This document shows, piece by piece, positions 10,265-25,200 of a stretch of DNA of 64,000 nt. The translations under genes were made by a program, and so were the position numbers. Within the stretch, counting starts at the first letter, position 1. Every line of letters begins with the position of its first letter. This DNA is from Liopterus haemorrhoidalis. Taxonomy: Eukaryota; Arthropoda; Insecta; Coleoptera; Dytiscidae. The DNA is taken from the NCBI GenBank assembly GCA_963971575.1, contig OZ020611.1, positions 2,604,001-2,668,000 on the forward strand. Direction: 5' to 3'. The notes beneath the pieces are model-generated. The model did no database searches, was not told where the DNA came from, and was given only the letters and a program-made list of their open reading frames with translations.

Positions 10265-13200
10265 CTATAAAATAAAAAATTATAAAGATCATAACTAAAA
10301 AGATAATGTGAAGTATGAACATTTCAAAGCGTTATTGGTATTTAGTAAGTACAGAGAATTTATTTTTTAATGCAACATGTACTATGTCATTGCCATGGAT
10401 ACAGTTTTTGACAGCAATATAAATCGTGTTCATTTTCATTTGCAACATAGACAATTAGTGTGTATACTTTTGCTCATTGCTGATTTAAAAATTAATCAAC
10501 ATATATACAGATGATGAAAAAATAATGATGGTAACTTGGTATAACTCCCAAATGAGTTTAAGAGAAGTTTCTACTGTATTTAGTGCAACTTATCCAGATC
10601 GGCCAATACCAAATCCCTCTACAATTTCAAGACTAGTTAATAAATTTCATCGCGAAGGATGTCTTAAGTCAAAACATAATAAAAAATGAACAACATCCCA
10701 CGTGCTTACAGAAGAGAAGCAGTTGGAAATATTAGTACAAGTGGAAGAAAACAATCAAAATACTTCAAGATCAATTGTACAAACCGTTGGTGTCAGTATT
10801 GGATCTGTTTTAAACTTCTTAAAAAAAGAAAAGTTTCGATCATACAAATTTCAAAATCATCAAGAATTGTTAGAAAGGGACGCAGCAGTACGTATGGATT
10901 TTTGTTTTGAAATGTTTGAAAAAATTCCGACCCAACAATGCTTCAAAGAATTTTATTTACTGACGAAGCAACGTTTACTCTAAATAGTGAAGTGCACAGA
11001 CAAAATTTTAGGTACTGGAGTCAAGAAAATTTGCGTTTGTTTCATTCCTCCCGAACTCAAAGGCCGCAAAAATTAAATGTTTGGGCAGGGATAATAGGAA
11101 CCAATATTATAGGGCCTTTTTTTTACGGTAACCTTAATGCCGTAAAATATCTAGCCCTTTTGCAGAACCAAATATTATCTGCGTTGCGAAACCTGAATAT
11201 TAATGGACAAGTATGGTTTCAACATGATGGCGAAAAAGTCCATTATTCTAGAATAGTTAAAGAATATTTACATAGAACTTTCCCACATATCTGGATTGGA
11301 AGAGGAGGGTCGATGAATTGGCCAGCGAGATCTCCGGATTTGGCACCCAATGATTTTTTGTATTGGAGATATTTAAAGGCCAAAGTATATAATGGAGAAC
11401 TTAGGGATGTTGCTGTACTGCAAGACAAAATTGTTCAAGCATCTACCTCAAGAGCAATTGCTGAATGTTTTGAAGCATTTTTATGATCGTTTAACATTTT
11501 GTATGCAAGTAAACGGAGAAACTTTTGAACATTTATTTTAAGTTTTTATTAGTTATTTATTTATTATTACTATTTTTTTTTAATTTGTATTTTCAATAAA
11601 ACATTTTGTTTTTGCTATGTTGCAAATGAAAATGAACACGATTTATATTGCTGCCAAAAACTGTATCCATGGTAATGACATAGTACATGTTGCATTAAAA
11701 AATAAATTCACTGTATATTAGTACGTATTTTTAGTGAGGTATTCAGACAAATGAGTGTATAGACAGTATAAGATTTGTTGGTCATATCTAAGAAACCCAA
11801 AAAATAACTATTTTTTTACTTACTGTCTTATAATAATTCTTCCAAAATATTTGGAATTCTTGATGTATCTGGAGCTAATGGCCACGTAGTGCGCCCCACG
11901 ATAGTGAATGGTATCCACGCTGTTCGGCTGAGTGACATGCACGTGCTGGTACAGGCTGAACTTCTGCTTCTCCTCATCGTATTTCCAAACGTCCACTCTT
12001 GACTCGTACTTTTGGAAACCACCGTTTGTGATGAACAGATATACAACGTTCTGCACATTCATTACTGATGCCTGGAAATTACAAATATTAATGGATTGAT
12101 AGGAAAGGACCTATTACGTGGCCCTCAGGATCTCTTAAATTATGTCTTTTGGATTTTTAGAGATTTATAGGTATGACCAAAAAACTCTCACGATTGCGCT
12201 AAACTAGTGCTGCCATCTAGCAACTGACGCTTCTATCGTAAAGTTTGAAATTTTTGCCGGTATACGTACTCAGAATGTTTTGACTTATGAGCGCTATTCG
12301 TGTTGTTTACAATAATTTGAAAAAAAAAAACTTCTCGGCTAAAAATTGAATTAAATCGTAAACATTTTCGAGTTTTTTTTACAACTTTCGACGTGGATTA
12401 ACCCAACAACAGTGCATCGATGAACTTAATTTGACTTTTGGCGATGAAGCACCATCTAGAACTACTGTTTTTACAAATTTTTCTGACGAAAATTACGTCC
12501 TTCCAACGACCACAATGGCTGCCAATATTTTGCTGTTTTCGTATTAAAAAGTGATTTAAAGTATATTCATAATTTATAAATCATAAATAAAAGACAGGGC
12601 TAAAATAGTTTTTAGTTATTTTATAATATAACTAGCTTTAACTAACTTTTTGGTGTAACGTTAATGATAAGTGAGATATTTCAATTTCAAGTAGAACACA
12701 ATACAGTAAAACCTCGATATAACGGACTAATTGGGGGGACAGGGTGTCCGTTAAAGCCGAAAGTCCGTTATATAAAAATAGGTTTAAAATAAATCAAAAA
12801 ACTTTTTTTTGAAAATATGTACACTGTATTTTGATATTAATAAAAAATACAAAACACAAACAAAATTCTATTTAATTGTCTTCGGACATTCCTCGTGAAG
12901 TGAATATGCTGTTTGATATTGACGCGCTTGATTTTGGTAATCCTGCTTTGAAAAAGGAATCAAGTTTTGCTTGCACTTTTGAAGTTTGCTGTTTTTTTAT
13001 AATCAACTTTCGAAAATTACGAAAATGTGTATAATATAGTTGAACTTCGTTATCTGACGAATAATCAATAAATGTTATTAGATCGTCGAGATGCGATCTT
13101 ACCACTGATAACTTCATTTTTGGCAGTTTTGTTTCTTCTTCTTCGCTATCTTCACTTCCATCCTGTTCATATGTTGTTAACTATATTAATTATGTGTAAT

Positions 13201-16200
13201 ATTAACAGGACGTTTTTAATTTTTTTACATTTGACCGGATTTTTTGTCCGTTATATCCGAAGTCCGTTAAATAGAGGTCCGTTATATCGATGTTTTACTG
13301 TATAATCGTTTCCTTATTCTTAACTACTATTTAGTATATATTTTTTATGTTAAGTAAATAATAACTGAGATACTTCTTAGGCTTACATTTCATCGGCTCT
13401 GAGGCTTTTGTGGACTGTCTTTTTTTACTTTTTTTGCCGCAGATGTCAAAATATTTAGATCATACCTCAAAAGTGACCATATATTTGTGATCTAAGCCTA
13501 AAAATGTATATGTATAGTCGGATTGCTGCTGAGTGACCGTTCGTTGCTACAAATATCGATATTCAGTACTATATGCTTTCTCTGTCTATATCATTAAAAT
13601 TATTTGCATACCCATAGTAACGTATAGTGACCCAAGTTGACAACTAACCTTCAAAATTATTTGAATAAAAAACAAAGCATTAGAAAGAAACAGCATAATT
13701 CGTAGATATCTTTACTAATTAGAGCGCGGAAATAAATTTACAGCACTCAAACAAACAAAATTATTAATTTTAAGGTAATAATTATAAATAAGGAAAAAAA
13801 TTATACTCATACGTAAATTTTGGATTATAATTTGTTGTTTATTCCAGCAGATTTAAAATTAAAGTTTGTGAATTTAATAATTGGCCGCAAGCCATATTTT
13901 AATCAATATTTATTAACAGACACTGACAGTTAAGACAAAAAACAAAAAACATTTTTAAAATCGCTGAATAATGGTAACTAGATTATTATATGAATGCACT
14001 ACTTGATACATACATGTAACAGTCACCTATCAGCAATCCGACTATATACCCATTTCCAACAATATTCAAAAAACATTTTTTCCTAATATTTTGAAATTTT
14101 GATCAATTTTTTTATTTCGATGGTTTTAAACTAATTTTATCGTGAGGATTGTGAAAAAAATATTTAAAAAAATTCATGCTTTCCTAGTTTTTGAGAGCCA
14201 ATTTGTGTGATTTTTTGCTTATAATTCCAAAAATTTTGCCCAAACTTCAAAATGGACCAAATTTTGTTGATCTGTGACCAAAAATACGTATTTATACCAA
14301 TTTTCAATAAAATTGGATACAAAAATTTTTTGCTTAAAAATCCCAATTTTTTTAACGTTACAGTTTTTTTCGCTTTTTGGCAATTTTTAAGGATTTTGGA
14401 TTATTGCACATACAAAACTTAATAATTGGTTTATTAAAGCCCATTTTTTTTTTTTAGATAACAAAGAAATCAGATGTGGCCACCACAGGACCAACCGCCA
14501 TCACAAAGTACTTGTTTAATTTATGCTGCTTTATCAAAAAATGTCTCAAATAAAAGTTGTTACAGTCTGTTCCAAACGGTTAAGCGGAACTAGATTTTGC
14601 ATTCTAGTTACTTTCATCGTTTAAATCGTGCTTTTCGGCCATTTTGTTTAAGCTTTGTAAATCATACTTACAATTAACATTTTTTGGTAATTTTTTTCAT
14701 CATTTTAAAATGTCATTTTCTTTACATGTTAATTTTTTGTGTCATTCTTATTACAAATTTCCCAATTATTTATATTTTTGTCATTAAAATATATAAAAAA
14801 AATAATTGACATTGACTTATATCATTCGTTTCCATGGTTTCATTGTCGGAATTTTAAATTTTGACATTCCAACGTGAAAAATTAAATAACCCTAGCAAGG
14901 TCCCTTCTCGTGACAACCTAAAATAACGAAATTCCCATTTAGTTCCGCCTAACCGTTTGAAACAGATTGTAGTTATTGCTTTTATAACAACTTTCGTTAA
15001 ATAAATTTTTTCGTAATATTTCTGAAGTATTCGCAAAAATCTTAAAACCGACACGAGTAAACTCCCATTTCTATTTTTACCGATTTTTACCAAAGTGATA
15101 CCGATTTTTACCAAAAGTTGATCAACTCGTGACATTGATGTCAAAAGCTTAAATATGAAGTTTCATAAAAATCCGAATTTGCTCTGCACGTGTGTACTGA
15201 CAGACCGATAGACAGGCAGACAGACAGACAGATAGACCCACAGACATCATGCTAAAAATAGTCGAAACGTCATGTTTCGACTGATGGATGGATCTCCAAT
15301 TTGTGGAGATCCAATTTTGAAATGTCAAAATCGGTATGATCACAATACCTTCCTTATATATGTTGGCGGTCGGTAAAAAACTGTCCTAACCTCAAAACGC
15401 GTTAAACGATTACAGCCTAAAATTTTTTCTAGACTAAACAAACTACGGAGAATCAAAAAATCTCAACCGCAGGTCGCTTTAGTTTCTTGGTTATTCCTAA
15501 AATAAAAGTTTACTTATTAAGTCCCAATAATTACCTGTTTGCCTTTTTGTACAAATAATTCTTGAAATTCGTACAACCCATCATTATGTAAACTTTTACA
15601 TAAAATCTTAGCATTTTTTTCTTTGATAACAACTAATAAACAATCCTGCTTCGTATCTGGTAATACGAAAGACACAACTGATTCGGCATCTTTAAGATAA
15701 TATTCTTTATAAAACTCATCATTATGATCCATTTTATAAATATATCCAACGTCGCTATTATCTAAAAAACAAAAATTCCAAACATATGAAAAATCAAAAA
15801 TTTCCACTGTGTTTTAAAAAAATGTATTTACCGTTTAAGTTTAGTGTTTTTAGGTAAACAGATGAGTCATTCTCAAACTGAAAATATCTTCCATGTGTCA
15901 CGTTTAAGTGCGGCGGAAATAATTCCCTTCCTGAAAACAAATAAATACATTCAACTATATTTAGCCGCGATATTTATTTATAAATTTATATGTATTAGAT
16001 CCGTCTTACAAAGTCATTTTGTTGCAGGCACAATGTATTGAACTGCAGACATGTGTAGGCAAAATTAGAAATAATAAATCATGTATTTTTCAGTTCTAAA
16101 TGACAAAATAAACGGCCACCAATAGTATATTGGTTGAAATAATATACAGTTAGAAAATTATCTGCAACAGTAAATATAATTTTACATTTAGACATACTTT

Positions 16201-19200
16201 GATGTTTTATTACAGAGAAAAGTTACAGAGAAAAGGTTACCGTTAAAGCATGTAATCCGTTATTGCATGTAATAACTAGTTATTTTATGTATTAACGATT
16301 TTGCCTGTTATAAAGTTTATAATACAATCATACCAGTGAGGTATGAGTGTATTATATACGGCTTTTCGCTATAACGTCCTTCTTTAATTATGGCACTTTT
16401 CGATTTACGGCCCAAAATGTTTCGTTAAACGGCAAAAAAAAAGTGAAAAAAAAAACATATGTATTGTAAAATCTGTAAAGGAAACCGATGGTGAAACTTC
16501 GATTAAACAATTTTGGAAAAACTACAACATCTTTGATGTTGTAGCTTTGTAACGATGTTGTATACGAATTTTGCAGGGCCTAGGTTGAATTTTTTCAGCA
16601 TTCCCTTACACCAATCAACACGATCCTTTGTTTGAGCTTCAATCAAATTATGTGGAATCCATCGGGAACAGATCTTTTTCACAGCTAAATGTTCATGCAA
16701 AATTGAATACATTGCAGTTTGCGATATGCCAAAGGATGCCTCTATCTCACGGTAAGTCACATGCCGATCTTCTTCAATCATTTTGAGCACAGCATAGAGG
16801 TTTTTTGAATCACAACCGATTTTCGTCGACCTTTACGAGATTCATCACTGACGGACGCATGAGCACGACGAAATTCTGCAAACCAATTGTAAACAGTCTT
16901 TTTTGATGGTGTTTCATTACCAAAAGTTGAACGAAACGAATCTATGCATGGTTGTTGAGTCAGGCCTTTTACTAAAATCATCCAACGAAAACCTTCACGA
17001 GTAATATCCATTTTTTCACAAACTTGTTTTTTTAACGTTCACTTTCAACAAACTACTCTGCCAATTTATAAGCTGCCACTGATTTCACAATGACAAATAT
17101 TAAATTTTACGAATATAGTAATGACACATTTCTATATTGCCATCTAGTGGTCGTTTGTAAGAACATAAAAGGTAACCCTCGTATAACACATATACGAGGT
17201 CTGTTCAAAAAGTATCGCGAATTTTGTTGTTTTTCAAAAATTATTTATTTATTCATGAATATCTATTTTGTCCCCTTCAAAGTAATCCCCACCAGATATT
17301 ATACACTTGTGCCAACGTTTTTTCCAATCCTCGAAGCACTTGAAATAATCATTTTTTTGTTATCTTGTTCAGCTCTTCCTTCGATGCCGTCTTTATCTCT
17401 TCACTCGTAGCGTAGCGTCGTCCTTTCATGGGCCTCTTCAATTTCGGGAACAAGAAAAAGTCACAGGGGGCCAGATCTGCGGAATACGGTGGCTGCGGCA
17501 TTATTAGTGTGTTGTTTTTGACAAAAATTCACGCACAAGCAACGATGTGAATTTCGCGGCGACCCGTCTCATGCCCAAATCATTGGTAAAAATCGAATGG
17601 CACGAGCCAATCGATATGTTTAGGTCCTCAGCAACTTCTCTAACGATGAATCGACGATTGGCCAATACTATTTTCTTCACTTCATCAATGTTTTCGTCTG
17701 TTGTTGACGTGCTCGGGCGTCCGGCACGCTCTTCGTCGTTCACATCATCTCGGCCCTCTGAGAACATTTTGTACCACCGATAAATGTTGCTTCGGTCCAA
17801 GGTAGCTTCACCATATGCCACAATCAACATTCGGAATGCGTCCGCGCACTTAATTTTGTTTTTCACACAAAATTTGATACAGATTCTTTGATCCATTTTT
17901 TGGTATAGGCAAAAATCGAAGACGAGCCAAAACACGTGCAAGCAAAGCAACTGTCAAAAATTAACTGAACATTCAAAATGGCCGAACTTGTCGGCATAAG
18001 TGAGAGACATGAGTACCAACATAACGCCACAAAAAAATCGAAAATCGAATATACGTAACCCGCGGAAATTCAAAATTCGCGATACTTTTTGAACCTCGTA
18101 TATCCGATAAAAACTCAATATCACAATTTTTTACTTTCAAAAGTCATATTTTTAACACTTACTTGTAATTTCTTTAAATTTCTTATATTCTTCATTCCAA
18201 GCAAAATTAATCAACACATTTTCACTGACAATACCAAGCATCTGGTGATTATTTTCACGGTTATAAAGTGACAAAACTGCATTAATTTTACATTTAATTT
18301 TTTGTATCACTTTATAATGACTCAAATAATAAGCACGTAATTTTCTGTCAGACAGCAGTTTGTTAGAATGCTCTAACAGTGTTTTGTATTCCTCTTTGAA
18401 TGTGTACAATAATTCCAAATCCAGAATATCTTTTATTAAGTCAGGCATATTTTGTTTTTGGTACATTTGTTGAAAGTTAACGTTGGGAGCTGTTATAACT
18501 TCTTGCAAAACCTTTTTATTGGAGATATAATTATCCTTTTGTACGTGAATCTGAAATAAACATTTATTGATAATTCTATTCTAGAAAGAAATATGAGAAA
18601 TTATGGAGTTCACTGTAGAGAACTACAGCACAACCATGTGTCTTATTCACGATAATTTTAGCATGAGCCTCGTACAAATAATTTTTCTCACGCCGGAAGT
18701 AAAACTAAGGTTTCCGAATTTCCGCCTTGCGTCCTGAATTTTTTCAGAGGCAATATTTGTCCCGAATTTTAGAAAAAGTACTTATTTCAATGCTTATTTT
18801 AAATTTATTTTAACTAAAATTATTTTTACAAAACTTAAAAAAAAATCTACCGAAAGGTTATTTTCCTTGAAGAACAGCTTTTGGACAAGTTACAAGCCTC
18901 AACTTGATGTACACATTAAAAGCAATATTACTGATTAAATTAAATTATGAAGAAAACTTTGCGGATTTTTGAAAAATGCTTCAAAGCAAAAAACACCTAC
19001 TCAAAAAAATCCATATTTCGGAAAAATATAAAAAGTTTTCTATTGAGTAATTTTAAATAATAAAGTTTGAAATGATTTTAATAAAAATACTGTGATTTAA
19101 TATAATGTCCTTTTAAATAATATAAGTTAATTACACTGGTCAACACAATTTTTGCTGACTTACACAAGTTTTTGCGTATCACATCAGATTTTTGCTCTAC

Positions 19201-22200
19201 AACAAATACATATTTTCGGCCAAATAATGCTTCTATCGTTTAATTTTAGACGTCGATACTGTAATTGGTATAAATTTGGCAAACAATAAGGACTAAATAA
19301 TTAGAAAATATTCTTAAAATTTTATTTATAGTGAAAAAAAGAAAATGAGAACAGTTTTAATTACATTTTAATGTATTGGAGTATTAATATAAAAATACAA
19401 AATAATTTAAGGATTAAATGGTCGTTTGTAAGATCTTCTGGAGTGCACCATTCCCGATAAGTCTCTTTTAATACTCTAACAGTAGTTAGCCATCATGTGA
19501 GTATCCCACCTTCGTTGATAACGTCTCTCCATCTCTTTTAAATCCTGATGGAAACGTTCACCCTGTTCACCACTAACATCTCCAAGATTGACAGGAAATT
19601 TGTCGAGATGACTGTTTAAAAAATGAAGTTTCACGCTCATGTTGCACCCCAGATGATGATAATTTTCAATCAAATTTTCAACAACCTCTACATAGTTTTC
19701 GGCTTTTTTATTCCCAAGAAAATTTTTGATGAGCGCCACGAAAGACTGCCATGCATTTTTCTCCATATCATCCATATGTACAGTGAAATGTGGATCATTC
19801 ACTAATTTTCTAATTTGTGGTCCGTCAAAAATGCTAGCTTTTAGCTTCTGATTACTGAGACTTTGAAATGTTTCAGATATATATTTGAAACAGTCACCAT
19901 CTTTGTTCAACGCTTTTAGAAACTGCTTCATTAGACCCAGTTTAATATGAAGAGGGGGGGAAAATGATTTTTGTTCGCTCCACCAAACGTTGTAAAAAGG
20001 TCTATAACAAGTACCTGCATGTAAGGCGTTCCTACGAAATATATTGGACAACAAGAACGAAGTTGAAGTTAAAGTAGACATATATCAGAACGTGAAAATA
20101 CGATAGAACAAAAATTTGACGTGATAGGCAGAAACTGTTAACATTTTTGAAATCAGCACCCCAAAATTAGTTAAAAACAAGTATCAGATCTAAGTCAGCA
20201 AAAAGAAAGTTTCAATTTATTGACCAGTGTAATCATTAATTTAACTTACCTGTCTTTTGATTAAATCGTCAATATCGATTCCGTTTACCAATCCTTTCAG
20301 TCGAATATTTTTCATAGCAATAGATTTATTATATGGTAAAGAGGGGTCAAAATTTTTGACTCCAGTAATAACTTGACTCTTTGATTTAGTCATAATATAT
20401 TGATCATTAATTATATGTGAATTTAAAACACCATCCAACCTAAAACATATTATAAAAATATAAAGACAGAAATAAATTACACCTCAACCAGCAAGCCGTG
20501 GATGGGACTAAGGTCTGTGCAAGGAGAGAAAGCAAAAGAGAAAGACACGAAATGCGTAACTAAGTTTGTCCCCACTACTCTTTTTCTGACAGTCCCATGA
20601 GCATCCAAATTTAGTACGCCATAGCGCGCTGGTTGAGTAATAACACTTTGTGTCAAAATTACTTACTTAACATCTGTTCTGAACTCTACATTATTAAATG
20701 TCTTCAGTCCAAGTATTTCATTGGGACCATTGAGTACAACAGCATTTTTCAAAAATCTGTTAACATTAACATCTTGAATATGGATTCCTTGCGATGTTAT
20801 TAAATGTTTCACTGACAAATTCGAGATGGTTTTTGTTGAATTTATAATGTTCTTCATTCTATCATACCTCATTACTTCAGTATAGAGATTTAAGTCGTTT
20901 ACTAATGAATCCACTTGGAAATTACCTAAATATTGATATGAAATGTAAATTTTTACACCTTTCTGCGTTTCCTGGTATTTAGTATCAAGGTTGACCTTCT
21001 CTTTAACCGCTTAAGGACTACGCCCGAGTATCCTCGGGCGGCTATTATGTGCGAAAATTCCCACACCCGAGATAACTCGGGCAAGCTTTACCTGCAGAAA
21101 AGATCACTCCCGAATGTACTCGGGCGAAAATAAATACGATTCATGGTATGTTAATTAATTATTTACATTAACAAGGCATAATTATTAATTATGATGAATA
21201 AAAATGAGTTTTTTTATGAATTTCTTTTATTATTCGACCCACACTATGCACCATAATATCAACTTTCAATCCCATTTTGAGCCCGAAATGGCTTTTATGA
21301 AGGATATATATGTTCAGTAAATAAACTTCATTCATAAAAAAATGTGTTTTTTTTTTCATTTTTAATTTTTTTAATGATTACTGAAGGGGTTAAAGGACCC
21401 TGGATTTATTTTGTCCAGTAAATAAGTAATTGCTCAACAACATAAAAACATCTCTTCACGAAAAAACAACTGATGAATACATGGGGAAACATCGCTTAAA
21501 AAGGGTGGGCAGGAAGCCTGAAAAGTACTTGTGAAACGGGGGGAACGGATATTCAGAAATTCACTTCAAAAGGGGGAGACAGGAACTATGAAAAATACTT
21601 AAGAAGCGAGGGGGCAAATATTCAAAAAATCACTTGAAGATGGGGAAACATGAAACCTGAAAATTACTTGTGAAACGGGGGGAACAGATAGTCAGTAAAT
21701 CACTCGAAGAGGGGGAGGCAGAAATTCTGAAAAATACTTAAGAAGCGAGGGATAAGATATTCTTAAAATCACCTGAAGGTAGGGAAGCATCAATCATGCA
21801 AATTACTTGAGAAGCGGGGGGAGAGTTATTGAAAATATCACTTGAACAGGAGGAGTCAAGAATCTTGAAAATTACTGAAGAAGCGGAGGCAGATATTTAG
21901 AAAATCATTTCAAGAGCAAGAACAGAAATTCAGAACTAAACTTAAAGAACAGGACCGAAATAAAAAAAAAAAAACATTTGAAGCACGGAGAACCAATTTT
22001 TGTCCATAATTCCTTCATTGTGTTCTAGTTGTTGCTATTGGATGTTCTGCTTATTCTATGTTATGTATTCATTTTATCGCTTGCTAATATTGTCAAATAT
22101 AAAGTTTGTTGTTTATATCATTTATATTTTGATCATTGTTTTAAAAATTAACTAAAATGAAAAAATAATGTGTTTCATTCACATCATTTACGCACATATT

Positions 22201-25200
22201 ATCTGTCACTAAAGAGCGGTGTTTGAAATTGTTTAATATTTAATAAATAATAACTTTCTTATGAAATAAAATATATATAATTTTTTTGCTTCATAATATT
22301 TTCTGATATTATTCTTTGAGTTGCAAATACTAAATTTCATAAATTTCATTTAAGTCTATTGTACAAATTATACAAAATAAAAATATTATTTTCTTGAACA
22401 ATTTGAAAAATAATCTGATCAATATTTCCAAGATTCCTCTTCCGGTTCGCATCAGTATGAATTACTCCAATTTCTTCAATTTTTTTAGAGCAACCACCAA
22501 CATCTCTCAATAATAAAGTAGGGGATATCCATTTTTGGGAATATTAAAAAAATGTCAAAATGAAAAGTTTTTAAAAACTAAATAATAAAAATAATAATAT
22601 TAATAGAATCCGTTGTAGACACTCGTTGAAACATGGTTAATAGGAAATAATAAAAATACTCAGTTATTCGGCCCGATTCTGTAAAAAGTTACTAGGTTAG
22701 TTGCTACTGAGTAACGTTGCTACGAAATAACTTTTATAGTAACTTTCTTATCAATCGCCAAACAATTGGTATTCTCCAAGCATAAGCACAAGCAACGTTC
22801 TTATAACAAGTTATATTTAGTAACGTTGCTACAAAGAACCGTGAAGCTAGAAGCAGATTACGTTCTGCGCAGGCGAGGTATTCGTTTTTAATTGAGTTTG
22901 ACAGCTATGTTGTGAGTTTCTGAGGTTAAACGAAAAATGTTTTATAAACAAAATCAGAAAAAGAATTGCAAACAGATGGAAATTCTGTTGAATTTCCTGG
23001 CAAATAACCCAGTCATGGTCGGTGATAGGAGTGTTTAAAAAATAATTGACAGGAACGAGTGGTGGTGCTGTGGTGATGTGCTATGTGGCTACTGTTTTCT
23101 ATGTGGTGGTGCAATTTATAGTCCAAATTTAAATGAATTGCGTGAAATACAGTTAAAGAAGTTCGGATAGCCATTGAACAGGTGCGCACTTACAACATTG
23201 ATCTGGGAAGGGTCCATTTCGAAAAAATATCTGTAATATAATACAAATGTATTGTTGTGTTTTTATGGAGAGGACTGGGTTTATATATTAATTTAATTTT
23301 GATTATAATTTAATTTTTAATAATAAAAAAGGTGATTCTTATTTGCAATCGCTTAGTTTTTATTAAATAAGATATGATTTTATAATCCTTGGGGGAGGGG
23401 GTCTGAACTTGTCAACTACCCCCTTGTGTGCGCGGCTTCTATTGACAGTTGTAGTTAATACATTTAAAAAATATTGTACTGTTATACTATTATAAAACAA
23501 ATGTAAATAAACAAAAATAGAAATTGAAATAAAGAACTCGAAGAATTTTGTGCTATACAGAAAATAAAATAAAAATCCTTCTATAATTATTGTCGCTATG
23601 TGCCCTTCATTGTAAAATGCTTGAAATAATTCATTATTAAACAGAAAAATTGCGATTTTTCACGATTTTAACAAGTTATTTTGAAGTTACTAAGTGTAGC
23701 AACTGCTTTCTGTTAGTTGTTATCCATAATAACTTTTTTAGCAACTAGTTACTAATTTCATAGTAACTTTTTTCTTACAGAATACGGATTTCGTGAAAGT
23801 TGCTAAAAAAGTTACTGACCTTGTATTTAGCAACTTTTATTGTAACTTTTTTGTAGTAACTTGCTTACAGAATTGGGCCGATTGTTTCAAAAAAAATTTA
23901 AAACAATAACATTGTTTTTATTATTTCCTAATAAAAATAATAATAAAATTTTCTTACTTATTACTTCGACTTCGTCTATTTGAATCTTGTTTGATATTAT
24001 TTGATGATCGTGCCTTAAGGTATTTTTAAGGAAATATTCTAAATCTAAACCACATAGCAAACCAGGAACGAAGGCTTTTGATGCTCTCAAATTATTTTCA
24101 AATATAATAGTATCGGCAATATGTAAATTCGAAGTAATAACTTGGTCCTGGGATTTACTGAAGTAACTTTTTGCTACCAAGTCTAAATTTATATCATCCA
24201 CATAGCCCTAAAAAGTAAGTAATAATTAATTATTAATTATAAAAAAACAAAACAAAAAAAAAAGGTTCATAACGGTTATATAGACCAGTGTTTCTCAACA
24301 GGTGGTCTTCAGAAAAATTTTAGTGGTCCGCGAAAATTTTTATAAGTGTTTTTTGCAGTTTTTTTAAATATTTTTTATGCACATATTTTATGTAAATAAT
24401 TTATATTTTATTTATTTCCTGTAAACTTTCTGTGATTTTCTACAAATAAAATAAATGTATTTAGTAGCATATTAAATATATTTGTTTTCTTGCAAAAAAT
24501 GAACCAACAATTATTATTAGTGGTTCCCGTTAGAAAATTATACATTTTACTAGTCCGCGGTGCGTCTTTGGTTGAGAAACACTGATATAGACCATTCCAA
24601 ACTTTTAAGAGGAACTTTTCAAAATGAAGCGGGCTTATAGCGCTTTTATTTTTCAAAATTCAAAACAACCATATATTCATTAATATTTATAACAATAAAA
24701 AAATAGTGTCCTTTTAAATATTTACTGACCCCCCAGATTGCAAAAGCGCCATCACTGATCCTATAATAATAAGGACACCCAAAATAATCCGAATTATTGT
24801 AGACGGGGCGCAGAATACAGTCAGTGGTTGCGCCACTTAGTTTTATCAAAATATTTTTCAACAATACAAATTAATATTTGACAATTGAAATACACCGACC
24901 AGATACTGTTTTCTATGTATCTGAGGGCCGAGAGTTCCAGTTCCTAATAAACTCCCTAATAGTTATTAAACACATAATATATTTATGAAGCTAATAAATT
25001 TATTGGTGATTTCCAACTTACAAAATCCTTCTAATAGTTTATTAGCAACGTCATTTTTTTGGTATTTCTTATGAAAATAGTAACACGGTGCAAGAGGGAT
25101 AGAGCTATAAGTAAATTTGTAGAGCTAAAGTGAGATGAAATTTTGACACTGAATATTTTGACATTAAATATTTTGACAATAAATAGTTTGACTTTACATT

